From NCBI RefSeq assembly GCF_036965045.1, contig NZ_JBALOV010000017.1:68626-132625 (forward strand): 64,000 nucleotides of DNA, in the 5' to 3' direction. The notes beneath the pieces were generated by a model. That model was given only the letters and a program-made list of their open reading frames with translations, ran no database searches and was not told where the DNA came from. The stretch comes from Ferdinandcohnia sp036965045 (GTDB taxonomy: Bacteria > Bacillota > Bacilli > Bacillales > Bacillaceae_L). Numbering within the stretch: position 1 is the stretch's first letter; each line of letters starts with the position of its first letter. The position numbers and the translations under genes were made by a program. This document shows, in pieces, positions 53,175 to 62,012 of the stretch.

Positions 53175-54995
53175 ATGTTCACTCAGATTTCGAATCATTT
53201 ATTTTTATATGAAGATACATGTAACGTCTATATCATCCGAACAGGGGATTCCGCTGTCTTAATCGATTTAGGAAGCGGGGATGTACTTGAGAAGCTCCCA
53301 TCCATTGGGGTAAAAAAAGTAACCGATATCCTTTTTACCCACCATCACCGTGATCAGGCGCAAGGCTTAGGAAAAGGGATCGATGGAATAAAGGTTTGGG
53401 TACCTCATCACGAACAAGACTTGTTTCATCATGTCAATGAACACTGGTGGGGAAGGGAATTCGATAACAATTACAATATGAGGCAGGATCGTTTTTCTTT
53501 GCTCCATTCGGTTCCGATTACGGGAACATTGACCGATTATGCAACCAAAGTTATTGAGGGTGTAACCTACAAGATTGTTCCGACACCGGGCCATACGACG
53601 GGTTCCATTTCCATCTTGGCTGAAATTGATGGAAAACGATGTGCTTTCACCGGAGACCTTATCTATGCTCCCGGAAAGCTCTGGTCTCTTTCCGCCACTC
53701 AATGGAGCTACAATGGCGGTGAAGGGATTGCCTTAACGACTTTGTCATTACTCGATTTACGAGATCGCAAACCTGATGTGCTGCTTCCGTCTCATGGACA
53801 GATCATGGATGAGCCAAAAGCGGCGATGGAGCAATTGGTGAATCGCCTGTCCGCTCTAATGAAAGTGAGAAAACAAAATCCAAGGCTGTTTCTCTTCCGG
53901 GACAATCCCTACGAGGAGATTACACCCCATTTATTGAAAAATCGTACGAGTATGGCGAATGCCTATGTATTGTTATCAGAAAGCAAGAAAGCGCTGTTTA
54001 TTGACTTTGGCTATGATTTTATTGGGGGATTGGCAGCCGGCAGTGACAGAGCGTCAAGACGGCCATGGTTATATACAATCAATACATTAAAAGAACAGTA
54101 TGGTATCGAAAAAATTGATGTCGTCATCCCGACCCATTTCCATGATGACCATGTCGCTGGGATTAATGTATTAAGGGATGTAGAAGGCACAGAGGTTTGG
54201 TGCCCGGAAAACTTTGTGAATGTAATGGAACACCCAAAATCATACGATCTGCCTTGTCTTTGGTATGAGCCCATTAAAGTGGATAAAAAGCTGCCGTTAC
54301 AACAGAAAATCCAGTGGGAAGAATACGAATTTACCATCTATGAACACCCTGGACACACCTTATATGCTGCAGCGATTGAATTTATCGCAGATGGGAAAAA
54401 GATTCTGGCCATCGGGGATCAGTATCAAGGGCCGGATGGTTCCGCTAACTATGTGTACCATAATCAGTTTCGAATCGGAGATTATGTAGACAGTTCCAAT
54501 CTCTACCAAACACTAAAGCCTGATCTTCTCATCACAGGTCATAGTGAGCCGATAGAGGTGACGAAGGAATTTCTGCAAACGATTGGCGAGGCTGGTCGGA
54601 CGATTGAAAATCTGCACCGGGAACTATTGCCATTAGAGGAGCTGGATATGGGTGCAGATGGTTTTATAGCTGCTATTCAGCCTTACCAGATATTCGCTGA
54701 GGACCCTATGTTTCAGATCGAGGTTGAACTGAAGAACCCATTTCCGGAAGAAAAAACGCTTGTTGCCAAATTGGCGGTTCCGGATGGGTGGCATGTTGAA
54801 ACAAGTGAATTCCAAGCCCTGGTGGTCGGGGAAGAATCGATTTCGTTCCGAACTGCCATCACGGTTCCAAAAGGGATTCAGGTATACAGGGAACGGATTG
54901 CAATCGACCTGACAGTTGGAGAATATCGTTTCGGCCAGCAGGCTGAAGCAATCGTAACCATTAATGATCAAAAAGGGGGAGCACAAAGTGACTGA
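53175..54995 (+). CDS. Double metallo-beta-lactamase-fold protein with C-terminal Ig-like domain
   Basis: About 606 residues. Two MBL-fold domains lie in tandem: the first with THHHRDQ (55-61) and the second with THFHDDH (320-326). The second keeps the full HxHxDH metal motif; in the first the last histidine is glutamine. The last hundred residues (NPFPEEKTLVAKLAVPDGW onward) look like a beta-sandwich of the NEW3/Ig type found with glycosidases. The ATG at 53175 is chosen for the AGGGAGGTGAGG site; TTG at 53148 is less likely. There is no signal peptide. It may be a lactonase, phosphoesterase or sulfatase-like hydrolase; its role in the operon is not known. Confidence 0.75.
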   Translation: MFTQISNHLFLYEDTCNVYIIRTGDSAVLIDLGSGDVLEKLPSIGVKKVTDILFTHHHRDQAQGLGKGIDGIKVWVPHHEQDLFHHVNEHWWGREFDNNYNMRQDRFSLLHSVPITGTLTDYATKVIEGVTYKIVPTPGHTTGSISILAEIDGKRCAFTGDLIYAPGKLWSLSATQWSYNGGEGIALTTLSLLDLRDRKPDVLLPSHGQIMDEPKAAMEQLVNRLSALMKVRKQNPRLFLFRDNPYEEITPHLLKNRTSMANAYVLLSESKKALFIDFGYDFIGGLAAGSDRASRRPWLYTINTLKEQYGIEKIDVVIPTHFHDDHVAGINVLRDVEGTEVWCPENFVNVMEHPKSYDLPCLWYEPIKVDKKLPLQQKIQWEEYEFTIYEHPGHTLYAAAIEFIADGKKILAIGDQYQGPDGSANYVYHNQFRIGDYVDSSNLYQTLKPDLLITGHSEPIEVTKEFLQTIGEAGRTIENLHRELLPLEELDMGADGFIAAIQPYQIFAEDPMFQIEVELKNPFPEEKTLVAKLAVPDGWHVETSEFQALVVGEESISFRTAITVPKGIQVYRERIAIDLTVGEYRFGQQAEAIVTINDQKGGAQSD

Positions 54996-57465
54996 AAAAA
55001 CTACCACACTTGTTAAAGAAGAGAAGCTACCGAAAACAAAGGAAAAGACTTTACATATGATTGGAAATGCCCATTTGGACCCAGTCTGGCTGTGGCAATG
55101 GCAGGAAGGCTTTCAGGAAACAAAAGCTACCTTCCGTTCTGCGCTAGACCGAATGAAGGAGTATCCGGAGTTTGTATTTACCAACAGTTCTGCGGCGAAT
55201 TATGAGTGGATTGAAAACAATGAGCCGGAGATGTTTGAAGAAATTAAACAGCGTATTAAAGAAGGGCGCTGGGAAATTGTCGGCGGCTGGTGGATTCAAC
55301 CAGACTGTAATATACCAAGCGGTGAATCATTTGTCCGCCAAGGATTATATGGGCAGCACTATTTTAAAGAAAAGTTCGGTGTTACTGCTAAGGTTGGATA
55401 CAACGTGGACAGCTTCGGCCATAATGGCATGCTGCCGCAAATCTTAAAGAAAAGCGGGATGGATTATTATGTGATGATGCGCCCGAGTCCTCAAGAGAAA
55501 GGGCTGCCAGGAAGAGTATTCTGGTGGGAATCAGATGACGGCTCCCGGGTACTTGCATACCGTATTCCATTTGAATATTGCACATGGGGCAAAGATCTTG
55601 AAAAACATGTCCGCCGTAATGCCGGCGAATTGAAAGCTCCGTTTAATGATTTAATGTCCTTCTACGGAGTAGGAAATCATGGCGGAGGACCTACTGTGGA
55701 AAATATCGAAAGTATAAAGCGGTTAAATGAAGACCCAACGTTTCCTAGACTGGTTTTCAGTACTCCAAATAAATACTTTGAGGAGCTTATGAAGAAGAAT
55801 CTCCCGTTTCCAGTGGTTCATGATGATCTGCAGCACCATGCGAGTGGAAGCTATTCAGCACATTCTGGAATCAAGAAGTGGAACCGAGAAGGAGAAAACG
55901 CTCTGATTCGTGCGGAGAAGTTTTCGGCTATTGCGAACTGGCTAACAGGACAAAAGTATCCTATTGCTGAATATGATCGTGCGTGGAAAAATGTGTTGTT
56001 CAACCAGTTTCATGATATTTTGGCAGGAACTAGCCTGGAAGATGCGTATGATGATGCCCAACAAATGCACGGAGAAGCAATGTCTATTGCCTCAAGAGGT
56101 GTGAACTATGCGATTCAGTCCTTGTCCTGGAGAATTGATATTGAACAGGAAGAGGCCATGAAGCCAATTGTTGTCTTCAACCCGCATGCCTGGAATTCAA
56201 GAGTGAATGTGGAACAGGAAGTAGGGGGATTAAGGCCTGGCGACTTTTTAATTGATGATGAAGGAAACGAAGTTCCGATGCAGACGGTGCAATCCCATGC
56301 AACCTCAGGGGGACGCTTCCGTGTCAGCTTTATCGCGGATCTTCCGTCCATGGGCTACCGCGTCTACAAGATTGTCCGCCGTGACATAAAGCCAAAGGAT
56401 TTTCCGGAAGTACAAGCGAGCGATACAGTTCTTGAAAATGACCTGTTCCGTCTAGAAATCGATCCGGAAACTGGCTTTGTCAAGAGTCTCTTTGACAAAG
56501 AAAAGAGCATTGAAATTCTGGCAGGTCCGGCTGCCCGTCCTGTTGTCATCGAAGATAAAAGTGACACCTGGTCCCATAATGTCCTTCACTTTAATAAGGA
56601 AGTGGGGACATTCAAGGCATCGAGCGTCAAGCTTGTGGAGCATGGACCGGTCAAATCTGTTATTCGTGTAGTAAGCACATATGGAAACTCTACTCTTGTT
56701 CAGGATATTACCATGTATAAGGAATTGGAGCAGATTGATGTTCATTGTACATTGAATTGGCAGGAACAGTTTAAGGCGTTAAAGCTGAAGTTTCCAGTGA
56801 ATCTTATTTTTAGAAAATCTACCTATGAAATTCCTTACGGCCATATTGTTAGAGAAGGAAATGGGGAAGAGGAGCCAGGACAAAACTGGATTGATTCTTC
56901 TGGTACACATCCGGAATCAGGGGAAATGTATGGTTTAAGTATTTTGAATGACAGCAAATACAGCTTTGATATTCACAACAAGGAAATGAGCATGACGGTT
57001 CTTCGCAGCCCGATTTATGCGCATCATGATCCATTGGTACCAAGTCAAGATGGCCATTATACGTTTATTGATCAAGGGTACCAAAGATTTACGTACTCAC
57101 TGCTTCCGCATAAAGGAAATTGGGAAACAGCAGGTACCGTTCGCCGCGCTGCTGAATTGAACCAACGTCCAATCAGCATTATCGAAACGTATCATAAAGG
57201 TTCATTGCCGCAAAAGGATTCTTTCCTTTCTGTCGATGTGGAAAATATCATCATCAGCGCCGTTAAGAAAGCCGAGGACAACGATGATTTAATCGTGCGT
57301 GCCTATGAAACTACTAATGATGCTACTACAGCAGTGATATCCCTGCCTAAGTGGAATCGTACGATTACAGCTGAATTCAAACCAAGTGAAATCAAGACTT
57401 TCCGCATTCCGAAGGATGAATCACTACCGATTGTCGAAACGAATTTGCTTGAGTGGGAAGAATAA
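54988..57465 (+). CDS. GH38 alpha-mannosidase, second type
   Basis: About 825 residues. Zinc and catalytic blocks are NAHLDPVW (27-34), the nucleophile D141 in YNVDSFGH, and NQFHDILAG near 339-347. GTG at 54988 is preferred over ATG at 54964 because GGGGGAG lies seven to eight bases before it; it overlaps the end of the MBL gene by eight bases. The HLDPVW start and length place it in a different GH38 branch from the enzyme at 45846, so the two probably prefer different alpha-mannosyl linkages. It is cytoplasmic. Confidence 0.92.
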   Translation: MTEKTTTLVKEEKLPKTKEKTLHMIGNAHLDPVWLWQWQEGFQETKATFRSALDRMKEYPEFVFTNSSAANYEWIENNEPEMFEEIKQRIKEGRWEIVGGWWIQPDCNIPSGESFVRQGLYGQHYFKEKFGVTAKVGYNVDSFGHNGMLPQILKKSGMDYYVMMRPSPQEKGLPGRVFWWESDDGSRVLAYRIPFEYCTWGKDLEKHVRRNAGELKAPFNDLMSFYGVGNHGGGPTVENIESIKRLNEDPTFPRLVFSTPNKYFEELMKKNLPFPVVHDDLQHHASGSYSAHSGIKKWNREGENALIRAEKFSAIANWLTGQKYPIAEYDRAWKNVLFNQFHDILAGTSLEDAYDDAQQMHGEAMSIASRGVNYAIQSLSWRIDIEQEEAMKPIVVFNPHAWNSRVNVEQEVGGLRPGDFLIDDEGNEVPMQTVQSHATSGGRFRVSFIADLPSMGYRVYKIVRRDIKPKDFPEVQASDTVLENDLFRLEIDPETGFVKSLFDKEKSIEILAGPAARPVVIEDKSDTWSHNVLHFNKEVGTFKASSVKLVEHGPVKSVIRVVSTYGNSTLVQDITMYKELEQIDVHCTLNWQEQFKALKLKFPVNLIFRKSTYEIPYGHIVREGNGEEEPGQNWIDSSGTHPESGEMYGLSILNDSKYSFDIHNKEMSMTVLRSPIYAHHDPLVPSQDGHYTFIDQGYQRFTYSLLPHKGNWETAGTVRRAAELNQRPISIIETYHKGSLPQKDSFLSVDVENIIISAVKKAEDNDDLIVRAYETTNDATTAVISLPKWNRTITAEFKPSEIKTFRIPKDESLPIVETNLLEWEE

Positions 57466-57486
57466 AGTTCTTTAAAATAAATAAGT

Positions 57487-57509
57487 ATGGGGGATGAATC
57501 GTCCCCCAT
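57487..57509 (+). terminator. Intercistronic hairpin after second GH38 gene
   Basis: ATGGGGGA and TCCCCCAT arms with a seven-base loop, with no T-run after it. Probably an mRNA end-protecting or weak terminator hairpin within the operon. Confidence 0.5.
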
Positions 57510-57589
57510 GCTTAATGGCTAGTCGAATTCCAGATAATTTTTATCCAGGAATTCGTCGGCCAATTTTTAGCATACGGAAGGTGCAGGAA

Positions 57590-58237
57590 ATGAAAGAAGT
57601 CATAAATGAATTACAGCATACAGGAAGATATATGTTGGAGAGAAATCTCGCATGGGGAAATGCGGGGAACATGAGTGCACGGCTTTCAGAAGATCGCTGT
57701 TTGATTACAGCGAGCGGGACCAGTCTTGGGGAATTGGCAGAGGATGATTTTGCTGAATGTACATTTGGAGCGGAAATCAGTTCGTTCCGCCGAAAACCGT
57801 CTAAGGAGCTGCCGATGCATAGTGCTATCTATGAAGAAAGGCCGGATGTGAATGCAGTGCTTCATGCGTCCCCGTTTTATAGCACATTGATTGCCTGTTC
57901 AGAAATCGATCTTTCATCCGATCTGTTCGTGGAAACCATGTACTACTTGGAAAGAGTGGAACGTGTCCCTTATTGTCACCCTGGGTCGGTTGATTTAGGG
58001 GAGGCGGTAAGAGAGAAAGCTACCAAAGCCAATATTCTATTGCTGGAGAACCATGGGATACTTGTCTATGATTCAAGCATTAAAGAAGCAAGAACAGCTT
58101 TAGAGACATTGGAAGTTGCTGCAAAGATGGTAATAACAGCGAAGCAGGCAGGCATTCCTTTAAAATCTCTTTCAAGTGACACAGTCCATCATTTTCTCGA
58201 TCATTCCGGCTACAAGCCCAGAAGGAAGTGGAATTAG
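57590..58237 (+). CDS. Class II aldolase/adducin-family protein (OtnC/FucA-like)
   Basis: About 215 residues from the ATG at 57590 (AGGAAA and GGAAGG before it); upstream in-frame codons lie in non-coding-like sequence. It matches the FucA/AraD fold, with GNAGNMSAR (23-31), E73 in KELPMH, H92 in LHASP and H155 in ENHG, the same numbering as fuculose-phosphate aldolase. The third zinc histidine (position 94) is serine here, so metal binding may be altered. The next gene is a DUF1537 kinase; that pair is known as OtnK/OtnC in four-carbon sugar-acid breakdown, giving DHAP. Activity is inferred. Confidence 0.8.
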   Translation: MKEVINELQHTGRYMLERNLAWGNAGNMSARLSEDRCLITASGTSLGELAEDDFAECTFGAEISSFRRKPSKELPMHSAIYEERPDVNAVLHASPFYSTLIACSEIDLSSDLFVETMYYLERVERVPYCHPGSVDLGEAVREKATKANILLLENHGILVYDSSIKEARTALETLEVAAKMVITAKQAGIPLKSLSSDTVHHFLDHSGYKPRRKWN

Positions 58238-58239
58238 CT

Positions 58240-59547
58240 ATGATTGGTGTAGTAGGTGATGATATTACCGGATCCAATGATATTGGGATTATGTTCGGGA
58301 ATTCCAATTATACGGTCAATGTCTATAGCTATGAAAACGGGATGAACCTACCTGAACAAAACGCAGATGTGGTGGTTCTTGATACAGATTCCCGGTTTGA
58401 TGCAGAAAGTGATGCATATAAAAAAGTGTTCGGAGCCACGAAGACATTGCAAAAGCTCGGCGTCCAACAGTTTTTCAATAAAACATGTTCTGTTTTTCGC
58501 GGGAATATCGGTGCAGAGTTTGATGCCATGCTCGATGCACTGGATGAGGACTTTGCCGTTATTGTTCTTGGATTCCCCAAAAATGGGAGAAAAACCATAA
58601 ACGGTAATCACTATGTTCACGATCGTTTATTAGAGGAATCCGAATTCCGTAATGATCCGGTCCATCCTATGAAGCATTCAAATCTAGTTGATATCCTTCA
58701 AGCACAAACAAAGAGAAAGGTATCAAACGTAAATCTAGATATTGTCCGTAAAGGGCCGGAAGTGCTTAGGAAGGAGCTTTTTGAAAGGAAGAAAGACAAC
58801 AACTATGTAATTGTCGATGTGGAAGGGCAGCAAGATTTACAGACAATTGCACAGGCCGTCCATGATTTTAAAGTACTTGCAGGAAGTTCTGCACTCGCAG
58901 AAGAGCTGCCAAAGGTTAAAGGCCAAAAAGAAGAGAAAGAGATACCTAAAACTTGGCCGACATTCATTCCAAATAAAGGACTATTCTGTGCGGCAGGGAG
59001 TTTGATGCCACAAACGGCGGACCAAGTTCTTTTTATGAAGGAAAAGGGTGCAATTGTTCTGGAATTATCTAGTCTTGAGCTGTTGAAGAATGGAAAAGAC
59101 GTTGTCAAACAAAAGCTTTGCAAACAAGCGATTGAATCGATTAACAGTGGGGAAGATGTTATCCTCCATTCCAGCCACAATGCAGCCGTTGTCAAAGAAA
59201 CAAAGGAACGTGCCTTGGAACAAGGGATGAGTAATCTGGAAATATCCCGGCTTGTTTCCCAAACGATCGCAGAAATTACCGATACTGTCATTCGTGAAAC
59301 GGGGCAAAAACGATTTGTCATTGCCGGCGGCGACACATCTGCAGCAGTTTGCAGAGTGCTGGGGATCAATGGGATGAGGGTTTGGAAAGAAATTCAGCCA
59401 GGAATCCCATCCTGTTTGTCTTTGACAAAGGATCCCATCCTTTTTGTCTTAAAATCAGGAAGCTTTGGCAAGGCAGATTTTTTCGAAAAAGCATTTACTC
59501 ATTTACGAAATCAGTTAGTTAGGCTGGGGGAGGTACAACCAAGATGA
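58240..59547 (+). CDS. DUF1537 four-carbon acid-sugar kinase family protein (OtnK-like)
   Basis: About 435 residues, with the N-terminal block GVVGDDITGSNDIG and a C-terminal nucleotide-binding block FVIAGGDTSAAVC. Members phosphorylate four-carbon sugar acids such as 3-oxo-tetronate, D-erythronate or threonate. The ATG at 58240 comes two bases after the stop of the class II aldolase gene and overlaps the DeoR gene by four bases at its end. The pairing with the aldolase suggests a tetronate-type branch, but the matching tetronate dehydrogenase was not found here. Confidence 0.85.
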   Translation: MIGVVGDDITGSNDIGIMFGNSNYTVNVYSYENGMNLPEQNADVVVLDTDSRFDAESDAYKKVFGATKTLQKLGVQQFFNKTCSVFRGNIGAEFDAMLDALDEDFAVIVLGFPKNGRKTINGNHYVHDRLLEESEFRNDPVHPMKHSNLVDILQAQTKRKVSNVNLDIVRKGPEVLRKELFERKKDNNYVIVDVEGQQDLQTIAQAVHDFKVLAGSSALAEELPKVKGQKEEKEIPKTWPTFIPNKGLFCAAGSLMPQTADQVLFMKEKGAIVLELSSLELLKNGKDVVKQKLCKQAIESINSGEDVILHSSHNAAVVKETKERALEQGMSNLEISRLVSQTIAEITDTVIRETGQKRFVIAGGDTSAAVCRVLGINGMRVWKEIQPGIPSCLSLTKDPILFVLKSGSFGKADFFEKAFTHLRNQLVRLGEVQPR

Positions 59548-60326
59548 TTGTGGCAGAAAGAAGGAAATTCATTAGGGACTTGTTAATTAAAAATAAAAGT
59601 GTAAAAGTCTCTGACCTTGTCGCATTACTACATGTTTCAGAGGAAACGATTCGGCGGGATTTAACCTACCTGGAAAAGGAAGGTATTGCTGAAAAGAACT
59701 ATGGGGGAGCAGTCATCAGCGGTATTCAGGATGATTTGATTACGATACCGCCAGTCAAAAAAAGAATGCTGCAGTTTTCCCGTGAAAAGGAATTGATTGG
59801 CCGGGTGGCCGCCAGTCTAGTTAGAGAAGGACAGATTGTTATTTTTGATGCCGGTTCTACTACTTGGGCTGTAGGGAAAAATCTGCCTAAGAACAATAAT
59901 CTGACCATTATTACGAACGCATTAACCATTGCGGAGGAATGCAGTAAGGATGAAACGGCACAGATTTATGTTTTAGGTGGAAAATTAAGGACGAATTCCA
60001 TGAGCCTTGTTGGCCCGCAAGCGGAGAAAGAGCTAAAGGACTACAGTGCCGATTATGTGTTTCTTGGAACCTCCGGCATCTCACTGAAGCAAGGCTTTAC
60101 AAGCTCTGATTTGTACGAAGCTGAAATCAAACGGGCAATGGTCTCTGCAGGGAAGAAAACCGTTGTTGTCGCCGATCATACGAAGTTAGAAAAAGCTGGA
60201 CTAACTCCTTTTTGTCAATTTGAAGATATTGATATTTTCGTTACGAGTAATCTGGCAGATAAAGAAATTATTAAAGAAATTGAACGAAAAGGCGTCGAAG
60301 TGTTGATCGTCGAGATTGATAATTAG
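59544..60326 (+). CDS. DeoR-family transcriptional regulator
   Basis: A 260-residue repressor with an N-terminal DeoR helix-turn-helix (residues 6-57, with ETIRRDLTYLEKEG) and a C-terminal sugar-phosphate-sensing domain (DAGSTTW, VLGGKLR, DHTKLEKAG). Its ATG overlaps the stop of the DUF1537 gene (ATGA). As DeoR proteins usually sense a phosphorylated intermediate, it may respond to the product of the DUF1537 or FGGY kinase. It lies deep in the operon, and no operator was identified. Confidence 0.93.
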   Translation: MIVAERRKFIRDLLIKNKSVKVSDLVALLHVSEETIRRDLTYLEKEGIAEKNYGGAVISGIQDDLITIPPVKKRMLQFSREKELIGRVAASLVREGQIVIFDAGSTTWAVGKNLPKNNNLTIITNALTIAEECSKDETAQIYVLGGKLRTNSMSLVGPQAEKELKDYSADYVFLGTSGISLKQGFTSSDLYEAEIKRAMVSAGKKTVVVADHTKLEKAGLTPFCQFEDIDIFVTSNLADKEIIKEIERKGVEVLIVEIDN

Positions 60327-60354
60327 TGAGATTGAAGAAATGGGAGAGGGAATG

Positions 60355-61014
60355 ATGGAAAAACATATTTCCAGGCTTGTCGATAAATATCCTGAACTTT
60401 CTGTTTGTGCCGCTGACATTAAAGAAGCCTTTACGGTTTTGAAAGATAGTTATGATAACGGCGGAAAGCTGTTGCTTTGCGGAAACGGTGGAAGTGCAGC
60501 TGATTGTGACCATATTGTCGGGGAATTAATGAAAGGCTTTCTTTTAAAAAGGCCTGTCGAGCCAGATTTTGTTGAAAAATTGGCGATGCTTGCCCCGGAG
60601 GATGCTGACTATTTATCGAGTCACCTCCAAAGGGCTTTACCGGCTATATCCCTTGCTGGTCATTCAGCCCTTATGACGGCTTTTTCAAACGATGTAGCAC
60701 CGGACCTCGTATTTGCGCAGCAGGTTTTTGGTTATGGAAAAATGGGGGATGTGGTGATGGGCATAAGTACATCAGGAAATTCCAAAAATGTCCTTCATGC
60801 CTTAACCGTAGCGAAAGCACTTGGGCTGCAAACGATTGGGTTAACAGGAGAAAACGGCGGAAAGATGAAGGAAATCTGCGATGTCACCATTTGTGTTCCA
60901 TGGAAGGATACACCAGCCATTCAGGAACGTCATCTACCAATCTATCATACGCTCTGCATTATGCTAGAAGAGGAGTTTTTTGGCCATGAAACCAAGAGTA
61001 TTAGCAGGTCTTGA
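60355..61014 (+). CDS. SIS-domain phosphosugar isomerase (GmhA-like)
   Basis: About 220 residues with two SIS blocks, CGNGGSAAD (42-50) and GISTSGNSKNV near 140. The pattern is that of D-sedoheptulose-7-phosphate isomerase and related phosphosugar isomerases. Tandem ATGs at 60352 and 60355 follow GGGAGAGGG; the second has the better spacing. It ends inside the beginning of the following ROK kinase gene, so the two are translated together. It would act on a phosphorylated ketose or amino sugar. Heptose synthesis is unlikely in this context. Confidence 0.85.
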   Translation: MEKHISRLVDKYPELSVCAADIKEAFTVLKDSYDNGGKLLLCGNGGSAADCDHIVGELMKGFLLKRPVEPDFVEKLAMLAPEDADYLSSHLQRALPAISLAGHSALMTAFSNDVAPDLVFAQQVFGYGKMGDVVMGISTSGNSKNVLHALTVAKALGLQTIGLTGENGGKMKEICDVTICVPWKDTPAIQERHLPIYHTLCIMLEEEFFGHETKSISRS

Positions 61015-61957
61015 TATCGGGGGAACGAAATGTGCCGTCTCGATTGGCAGGACCACAGGGGAAACGATGGAGGTTTTGGGCAAGGAACAGTTCCCCACCC
61101 CTGCTACACCCGAGGAGGCCATTGAGAGGTTGGAGGAGGGCTTGGACCGGCTCCTTGAATCCCTAGGTATAGATACAATTGATAGCATCGGGGTTAGCTG
61201 CGGCAGCCCTTTGGATAGTCGACGCGGGCTTATCTTGTCGCCTCCTAATCTGCCAAACTGGGAACATGTCGATATCTTGTCTCCATTTAAACAGAAATAT
61301 GGTGTTCCTGTCGGTCTACAAAATGATGCCAATGCCTGTGCTTTGGCGGAATGGAAATGGGGTGCCGGCAGAGGGGCCAGAAATATGATTTTTCTGACCT
61401 TTGGAACAGGAATGGGGGCCGGCCTCATTTTAGATGGAAGATTATATACAGGTACCAATGATATGGCTGGCGAGGTTGGCCATATCAGACTGGAGCATGA
61501 TGGTCCGCTTGGTTACGGAAAATTAGGTTCCTTTGAGGGTTTTTGCAGTGGCGGCGGGATTGCCCGTTTAGCACAGGCCATGGCAGCAGAGGCGTTGAAT
61601 GAGGGAAAATCACCCAGTTTCTGTGAAACAAAGGATGATCTTGCGGACATAACAGCGAAAAAAGTGGGCCAAGCCGCTCAAGCAGGTGATGAGCTGGCAT
61701 TGAAGGTGTATGAAACAGTTGGGCGCCAATTGGGCAAGGGATTGTCCATTCTCGTGGATATCCTTAATCCTGAAAAAATTGTCATAGGCAGTATTTATCC
61801 GCGGCAACAAGCTATTTTGGAACCTTTCGTTATGGAGGAACTGGAAAAAGAAGCACTCGAGCTAACCCGGTCAGTTTGTAAAATCGTTCCTGCTGGGTTA
61901 GGGGAAAGTATCGGTGATGCCGCGAGTTTATCAGTTGCTTTAAACACAATTGACTAA
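60986..61957 (+). CDS. ROK-family sugar kinase
   Basis: About 323 residues with GLDIGGTKCA at the start and ND-A-NACALAE-type and GTGMGAGLI blocks in the middle. The usual zinc motif CXCGXXGC is missing; the corresponding region reads GSFEGFCSGGGI, a form seen in a subset of ROK kinases. The ATG at 60986 follows GAGGAG; TTG at 60980 is possible. It overlaps the SIS gene by 29 bases. It may phosphorylate GlcNAc, mannose or ManNAc released by the hydrolases. Confidence 0.88.
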   Translation: MKPRVLAGLDIGGTKCAVSIGRTTGETMEVLGKEQFPTPATPEEAIERLEEGLDRLLESLGIDTIDSIGVSCGSPLDSRRGLILSPPNLPNWEHVDILSPFKQKYGVPVGLQNDANACALAEWKWGAGRGARNMIFLTFGTGMGAGLILDGRLYTGTNDMAGEVGHIRLEHDGPLGYGKLGSFEGFCSGGGIARLAQAMAAEALNEGKSPSFCETKDDLADITAKKVGQAAQAGDELALKVYETVGRQLGKGLSILVDILNPEKIVIGSIYPRQQAILEPFVMEELEKEALELTRSVCKIVPAGLGESIGDAASLSVALNTID

Positions 61958-62012
61958 AGACGGAGTATAGATCCTTTTTTTAATAAAAAAAGATATGTAA
62001 GGTGGGAGTTAG

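Noticed and set aside
58803..59369. 188-codon minus-strand ORF
   Set aside because: It lies fully inside the DUF1537 kinase gene on the opposite strand, has low-complexity Ser/Ala-rich composition and no ribosome-binding site; a shadow of the real frame.
60964..61458. 164-codon minus-strand ORF
   Set aside because: Antisense to the ROK kinase, with no motif and no start signal.
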